NCBI RefSeq assembly: GCF_003336205.1
Contig: NZ_QPIE01000003.1
Span: 290,877-354,876, forward strand
Direction: 5' to 3'
Length of the DNA: 64,000 bases
Origin: Chryseobacterium lacus
Lineage (GTDB): Bacteria > Bacteroidota > Bacteroidia > Flavobacteriales > Weeksellaceae
Below are positions 59,262 through 64,000 of this stretch, in pieces. A program made the position numbers and the translations under genes. Each line of letters opens with the position of its first letter. Position 1 is the stretch's first letter. The notes under the pieces were generated by a model. That model searched no databases. It was given only the letters and a program-made list of their open reading frames with translations, and was not told where the DNA came from.

Positions 59262-61139
59262 CTATTTCTTCACTACTTTCCCTGCCGTAGCAAAGTTCTC
59301 ACCCTGCACTTTCACATAATACACTCCGGTGGCAACACCACTCATGTCTACCGTGTAGTTGCCGGTAAATGCACCTTGCTTCATCAACCTGCCTTCTGCG
59401 GTGATGACTTCGTAGGAAGTAAGTTTTTCTTTAGTTTTAATATGAAGAACATCACTTACAGGATTCGGGTAGAAAACCACATCCGTTTGCTTCACCGGGG
59501 TTTCTGCGGTGTTCATCTGGGAGCAGGCGGATTTAGCGAGCTTGGTTACGAAAAAGTTGGTTTTATCTACAATAGGGCTGGTGATGGTAGGAATCCCATC
59601 ATTGGGATCTGTAAATAACTCATGTTGGAAAAACCCTCCTAACAGATAATTCCCGTCATTATCCACTGCAATGGAAGTGAACTCATCCTGATAACCGTAG
59701 CCGGAACTTATTTTATGAAAACCTACAATATTGCCGTTGTCTTTATCCAAGCGGATCAGCAGTGGGCTGTTCTGATCATTCAGAGGCATATTCATGGAAT
59801 GGTTATCCCATTTTTCCAAAAAAGCCCCTTTGGCCATGGCGATTTCGTTCCCGTTTTGGGCTATTTTAATCTTTTCTCCTGTATAACTTAGCCACGTGAA
59901 ACCATGATCTAAAGAAGTGGCCGACTTTGTCCAAATAATAGTACCATCCTGCGTAAACTTCATTACATAGGGATTTTGAAGATGTAAATTAGAAGTCATA
60001 GGAGTAGTATCCAAATACGTATTGATGTTATTCCCGTAATTTAAATACCAACCTGTGATGTAAAAATCATTAGATAAATTGTCTTTTTTTATGTCGTAAA
60101 TTTTATGAAAAGGATCTGCGGTTGTAGGGCTATTGAATTCTTTACTCCATAACAATTGACCGTCGGTTCCACTAAAAGCAAGGAGGTAACCGTCGTTTTG
60201 AAACGTTGTCGTTCCATAAGTTAAAGGATTATAATTAAAGCCAGGAGTCATTCTTGTACCTGCTAAATAATAGATGCTTAATGTCTCATTATATAACAAC
60301 TTAACTTCCCCGGCCCTCCAGCCATTGGTAATGTTACCAGTAATGGGAAGTGCGATTGGATTTTGCTGCGGCACCATAGTGCCGTTTTGGTATTCAAATT
60401 TGACCAGATAATATTTATAAGTGTTCGAATAGTTGGAAGGTACTGTAATTAAACCGTCCAGATGGGTGCCCTCCATAAATCCGAGTATGGCGTGAATATT
60501 ATGGTTGCTGTCCATCGTCCACACCTGATTGTCGGCAAATGAAGTAGTGTGAGTAGGGATTCCTTGCAGCGGTTTGCTCCATTCCAGAGCTCCGTTGGAA
60601 GTATTGTATTTCAGTAGAAATGCCGACCGGAAGCCCTCGTCCGGCGTGTTCCCGTAAGGATAGCTCAGTTGTATTTTGGGAAGCACCACATTGTCGTCCA
60701 GATGAATCTGGGTAAAATGGGGGGGAGCGTTCATATCGACAACATTACCAACCCAAAACATCATGTACAATCCGCCATTATTATCCACGCTTATTTTCCA
60801 CGCCTGCTCGTAATCCTGATACCCTCCGATGGTTTTTGTCCATCTTAGGTTTCCGTTACAGTCTAAAGAATAGAGCAATAAATCTTTGTCGTGATAGTGG
60901 GTAACGGGTACCCCTCCCACCTGAGGATTATTGGGATACAGTGAGGTCAGGTAATAGCTGTTGTTGTTATTGTCCACCACTATATCTCTAATCATTTCAT
61001 CTTTGCCCATATTAATTCCGCTTCCGTAAGATCCAACATAACCCCCGCCAGTTTTAGCCCACTGCCAGTTATACGTTTGTGCAGGCATCAAAGCGGGCAG
61101 AAATACAAAGATTGTAAAAAAGTATAGTATTTTTTTCAT
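59262..61139 (-). CDS. T9SS-secreted beta-propeller-like protein, paralogue 3
   Basis: The 625-residue protein has signal peptide MKKILYFFTIFVFLPALMPAQ, SBBP-like repeats (DIVVDNNNNSYYLTSL; SVDNNGGLYMMFWV; IAVDNDGNYLLGGF) and a sorting domain almost identical to the other two (VVFYPNPVSDVLHIKT; GVYYVKVQGENFATAGKVVKK). The body is more diverged and its upstream DNA is unlike that of paralogues 1 and 2. So this copy is the outgroup of the three. Function unknown. Confidence 0.85.
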   Translation of the reverse strand: MKKILYFFTIFVFLPALMPAQTYNWQWAKTGGGYVGSYGSGINMGKDEMIRDIVVDNNNNSYYLTSLYPNNPQVGGVPVTHYHDKDLLLYSLDCNGNLRWTKTIGGYQDYEQAWKISVDNNGGLYMMFWVGNVVDMNAPPHFTQIHLDDNVVLPKIQLSYPYGNTPDEGFRSAFLLKYNTSNGALEWSKPLQGIPTHTTSFADNQVWTMDSNHNIHAILGFMEGTHLDGLITVPSNYSNTYKYYLVKFEYQNGTMVPQQNPIALPITGNITNGWRAGEVKLLYNETLSIYYLAGTRMTPGFNYNPLTYGTTTFQNDGYLLAFSGTDGQLLWSKEFNSPTTADPFHKIYDIKKDNLSNDFYITGWYLNYGNNINTYLDTTPMTSNLHLQNPYVMKFTQDGTIIWTKSATSLDHGFTWLSYTGEKIKIAQNGNEIAMAKGAFLEKWDNHSMNMPLNDQNSPLLIRLDKDNGNIVGFHKISSGYGYQDEFTSIAVDNDGNYLLGGFFQHELFTDPNDGIPTITSPIVDKTNFFVTKLAKSACSQMNTAETPVKQTDVVFYPNPVSDVLHIKTKEKLTSYEVITAEGRLMKQGAFTGNYTVDMSGVATGVYYVKVQGENFATAGKVVKK

Positions 61140-61192
61140 TAGTAAAAATTTTCAGTTAAAATTAATCATTTTTTGGTAAACCTAAATGTAAA

Positions 61193-61237
61193 ATAAAAAA
61201 AACCACAGGCTGCCTTTGATGAGGTCAACCTGTGGTT
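61193..61237 (-). terminator. Terminator after the large T9SS gene
   Basis: AACCACAGG (61201-61209) pairs with CCTGTGGTT (61229-61237); on the minus strand the stem is followed by a T-rich run at 61193-61200. The remaining bases to 61139 are AT-rich with no clear promoter. Confidence 0.85.
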
Positions 61238-61251
61238 AGTTAAATAATAGT

Positions 61252-64000
61252 TTATTCTTTCAGCAGTTTTCCCTGCAATGGTTGGTCAGGAGCTACTACT
61301 GTAACAATATATACCCCCTGCAGCCAGCCGGAAGTGTCAAACTGCACTTCACCTTCTGCGCTTTTCAGGTCTTTTCTGAACTTCACATTGCCCATGGCAT
61401 CATGAACCAATAACATACTGGCTTTTGCCTCTGGATGGCCGGTATTATAGCGTACCGTCACCATCGACCTCGCCGGATTGGGCGACATCGTGAAGGAAGG
61501 AAGTACGGTTTTCACCGGTGGGTTTTTGATACCCCGCATGGCACTGAAATCCAGTTCGTGGATCACCTCACAGTCGATGGCAGTGAAGACGATCGCATCA
61601 TTTCCTCCGCTGAAACCGTTAGCCGGATAGAAAACCAGCGGATTGGCGTAGAAATCATAGCTTCCTCCTGCCGGAATGGTAATGGTATTCGGCAGATATA
61701 CCCCATATCCGTTCATACTGGTAATGGTAAACGTTACCGAAGTACTTCCGAAGTTGTGGATAATACCATACAGCAGGTAATAACCTCCTTCCTGTGGTTC
61801 GATCCCCTCAATATGAAGCTCAATGCGGCACTCATATCGGATCTTGCACTTGGAAGGATCGGGGTTCAGGGTAGCGGTACCGGAGGTAAACTGGCAGTAG
61901 CCGTTATCCATCATCAATTGATAATTCCCTGCCTGTTGCGGCCAGAAAGGATAAATAAAGCCCGGGCCGTCCTGCTGGCTGTTGCCGAAATATTGCCATT
62001 CGTGGTTATTGTAATCTCCTATTGGGCCTACAATATAGCGGTCACCCAGACAAACGTCATAACATCCTGTCGGGAAGATCCACATCAGGCTTTCCAGATC
62101 ATGGGGAACCATGATCTCTGAACTCACGATACAGCCGGAAGGAGCGGTGTGGGTTACCTGATACAGGCCGCCGTGATAGACGGTAATGGTAGTCCCGGAC
62201 TGGCCGTTGCTCCAGTTGTACTGGCCTGCCTGCGGATTCTGAATGGTCAGTTCAACACTGTAAGGCGTGGAACTCATCGGGTCAGGACATTGAATATGCA
62301 TTCCGATATCCGGATAATCCTGAGGCTGGCTAACCGTAATGGTAAAGCTGACAGAGGTGCCACATCCCGGATCGGCGGTACGCCGTACATGGAAAGTATA
62401 GGTATAGGTTCCTGCGGTGTTCAGCGTTCCGGTTGGAATCTGCGTAGGTGTCGCTGTGCTCCATGGATGGAGAACAGTCGTGGTTCCGTTATACAACAGG
62501 GTCCATTGGTATTCCAGATTAGGTTCTGTGACAATTCCGTACAGGGTAGTGCCTTGTCCTCGGCAAAGGTTGGCTTTCCCTGCGATATTGGCGTAAGGAA
62601 CGGGTTTAATGGTGACCGGAACGGCTTGGTTAGCCATGCCTATGTCCCGGCATCCATTGGCATTCAACAGTATCGGCCAGTAATTCCCCGACTGTGTGGG
62701 CGTAAAACTCTGGGTATTGGGTGCACCCGGTACCGGTTGGTCACCGTTCATCCAGATGTAACTGGCGGGTAAAGGATCTGTAGAGTTCCAATTACTGTAC
62801 GTAATCACCGGCTGTACGGTGCTCGTTTCACAGAGAGTATAACCAGTTGGTGGCTCAAGCTTACCCGAAAATTCGGCTTTTACTACTTGAAAATTAACTG
62901 TCTGCTGCATGAAAACACAATTCAATGGGGTGGTTACCGTAAGGCTGACATTATTAAAACCTTCAGTATTAAAAGTTATCTGAGAAGTACTACTGTTAGC
63001 ATACACACCCGTTCCGCTAAATCCAATAAAGTAGGTATTTGCAGGGTCATATCCCGGGATATTCACGGTGATGACACTCTCTGAACACACCGTTCCTCCT
63101 GTTGGATCCGGGGAAAGGGTAAAGTTCATGTCAGGCATTGCCGGCAGCGTTATGCTTTCGGTAATGCTGCAGGGCAACAATCCCGGCGAAGTGAGCGTCA
63201 GGGTCAGTTGATACGTTTGTCCCGGTGTCAGGCCGCTGAACGTCGCACTTTGCCCGCTGCCGTTCTGTGGTGGCTGTCCGCCTCCGGTCAGTTGGTAACT
63301 GTACGTCACCGCATTGGCTGAGACCCCGAAAAGCGAGGAGATGTTATGCGCGGTTAGTGTATAGGCACTTGGGTTCACGCCACCGCATCCGATCACATAT
63401 TTCAGCTTAGGCTGGTAAGGCTTGATCACCTGTGCAGTACTGATGAGCACACAACTGCCGTAAGTGGCTTCCACCTGCACCACATTGACTCCCGCAAGGG
63501 TCGTGGTCATGGAATTGGTGGTTCCGGTGCCCGGTACTACATTGCCGTTCAGCTTCCAGACAATGCTGCTTGGGGCGGTAGTGAAGGTAACCTGTGCATT
63601 GATGGTATTACAGGAACCCAATGAAGCGGTTACTGATAGATTCGGACTGGGAGTTACAGTACATCCGCCGGTAGAACCACAGTCTTGTATTACCGAAACG
63701 GCGTTGGACTTCACAAGGCATCCGTTCACATCCATCACCTCTACCCAGTACGTGCCAAAAGGATTAGGGCCGGTGATGGTAAAGGACGTCATATTGGTAC
63801 CTTGTGCTACCACGTTGCCGTTCTTCATCCATTTAAAGAAACTGGAGGCGGTAAGCCCGGTGGAGAAATTAGCCTGCAGGGTGTAAGGCTGGAAGGTACT
63901 TCCGGTACAGGCATAGACATTAGCGTAGGGGGTAATGTCAATCACCGTTTGTGGATACACTATAAAGTTCTGGCTCACCATAGGGTTGTAATTACATACA
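61252..64000 (-). CDS. Large T9SS-secreted Ig/PKD-like adhesin (N-terminus beyond the window)
   Basis: The frame stays open to the right edge; codons upstream of the first visible ATG (63981) read CNYNP, so the true start is outside. At least 909 residues are present. Repeated segments such as FKWMKNGNVVAQGTNMTSFTI, IVWKLNGNVVPGTGTTNSM and YIWMNGDQPVPGAPNTQSF look like Ig/PKD-type modules with paired Cys. The C-terminal sorting domain is SFTMSPNPARSMVTVRYNT to GVYIVTVV. T9SS would export it. It is likely a surface adhesin or gliding-related protein; no specific role can be named. Confidence 0.82.
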   Translation of the reverse strand, partial: VCNYNPMVSQNFIVYPQTVIDITPYANVYACTGSTFQPYTLQANFSTGLTASSFFKWMKNGNVVAQGTNMTSFTITGPNPFGTYWVEVMDVNGCLVKSNAVSVIQDCGSTGGCTVTPSPNLSVTASLGSCNTINAQVTFTTAPSSIVWKLNGNVVPGTGTTNSMTTTLAGVNVVQVEATYGSCVLISTAQVIKPYQPKLKYVIGCGGVNPSAYTLTAHNISSLFGVSANAVTYSYQLTGGGQPPQNGSGQSATFSGLTPGQTYQLTLTLTSPGLLPCSITESITLPAMPDMNFTLSPDPTGGTVCSESVITVNIPGYDPANTYFIGFSGTGVYANSSTSQITFNTEGFNNVSLTVTTPLNCVFMQQTVNFQVVKAEFSGKLEPPTGYTLCETSTVQPVITYSNWNSTDPLPASYIWMNGDQPVPGAPNTQSFTPTQSGNYWPILLNANGCRDIGMANQAVPVTIKPVPYANIAGKANLCRGQGTTLYGIVTEPNLEYQWTLLYNGTTTVLHPWSTATPTQIPTGTLNTAGTYTYTFHVRRTADPGCGTSVSFTITVSQPQDYPDIGMHIQCPDPMSSTPYSVELTIQNPQAGQYNWSNGQSGTTITVYHGGLYQVTHTAPSGCIVSSEIMVPHDLESLMWIFPTGCYDVCLGDRYIVGPIGDYNNHEWQYFGNSQQDGPGFIYPFWPQQAGNYQLMMDNGYCQFTSGTATLNPDPSKCKIRYECRIELHIEGIEPQEGGYYLLYGIIHNFGSTSVTFTITSMNGYGVYLPNTITIPAGGSYDFYANPLVFYPANGFSGGNDAIVFTAIDCEVIHELDFSAMRGIKNPPVKTVLPSFTMSPNPARSMVTVRYNTGHPEAKASMLLVHDAMGNVKFRKDLKSAEGEVQFDTSGWLQGVYIVTVVAPDQPLQGKLLKE

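Noticed and set aside
1..64000. tRNA, rRNA, prophage, insertion sequences or defence islands.
   Set aside because: I looked for tRNA cloverleaf-type motifs, transposase-like and integrase-like proteins, and restriction or toxin families, and found none that could be supported.

Overview
The window looks like chromosome from a member of the Bacteroidota, most likely a Chryseobacterium-like Weeksellaceae. The evidence is AT-rich DNA, TAnnTTTG -7 promoter elements in front of many genes, type IX secretion (T9SS) C-terminal sorting domains, TonB-dependent receptors, and Bacteroidota-only families (DUF4835, DUF5687, a diverged omega subunit, LptE followed by a TPR protein). No tRNA, rRNA, insertion sequence, CRISPR or phage was seen. 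Most of the window is core genome; the last 10 kb is an expanding family of secreted proteins.

Layout. 0-2.3 kb: a minus-strand sulfur module (persulfide-dioxygenase/rhodanese protein cut by the window edge, small lipoprotein, TSUP exporter). 2.3-6.2 kb: a GreA/B-like factor, then a three-gene operon that I read as copper uptake (small CHGKC protein, Met/His-rich lipoprotein, OprC/NosA-like receptor). 6.4-12.7 kb: a HerA-like ATPase, an exonuclease fused to a dead GIY-YIG domain, lysA with a lysine-rich leader peptide and attenuator, and three secreted TonB-C-like proteins. 12.8-18.3 kb: miaB, sigma-54 activator, lptE, a TPR protein and a half-size TSUP. 18.3-29.2 kb: rnpA-tcdA-tatD (minus), then TetR, bamD, rpoZ, coaBC, DUF4835, recN, an ABC exporter pair and a lipoprotein MsrA. 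29.3-35 kb: prolyl oligopeptidase, haem-binding protein, Ig-like lipoprotein and serine hydrolase. 35-46.8 kb: an uncharacterised cysteine-containing protein, hydroxyacid dehydrogenase, thioesterase, an HU-like membrane protein, a TPP-riboswitch-controlled TonB receptor, an EF-G paralogue lacking the catalytic histidine, two glycosyltransferases and SufE. 47-54 kb: clpC, a Gfo/Idh oxidoreductase, mnmA, an HD hydrolase, a Gdx-like SMR exporter and guaC. 54.4-64 kb: three tandem T9SS beta-propeller-like paralogues with duplicated intergenic DNA, and a large T9SS adhesin-like protein running off the end.

The most novel signal is the lysA leader (9166-9341). A promoter, a 25-codon peptide with six lysines, an antiterminator arm directly after its stop codon and a strong terminator just before lysA together form a complete lysine-sensing ribosome-mediated attenuator. 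Next in interest are the copper operon, whose receptor keeps the CxxxM and HxM ligands at OprC spacing; the EF-G paralogue with altered switch regions; and the triplicated T9SS locus with its 33-base palindromes. Functions are inferred from motifs and family knowledge; no searches were run.
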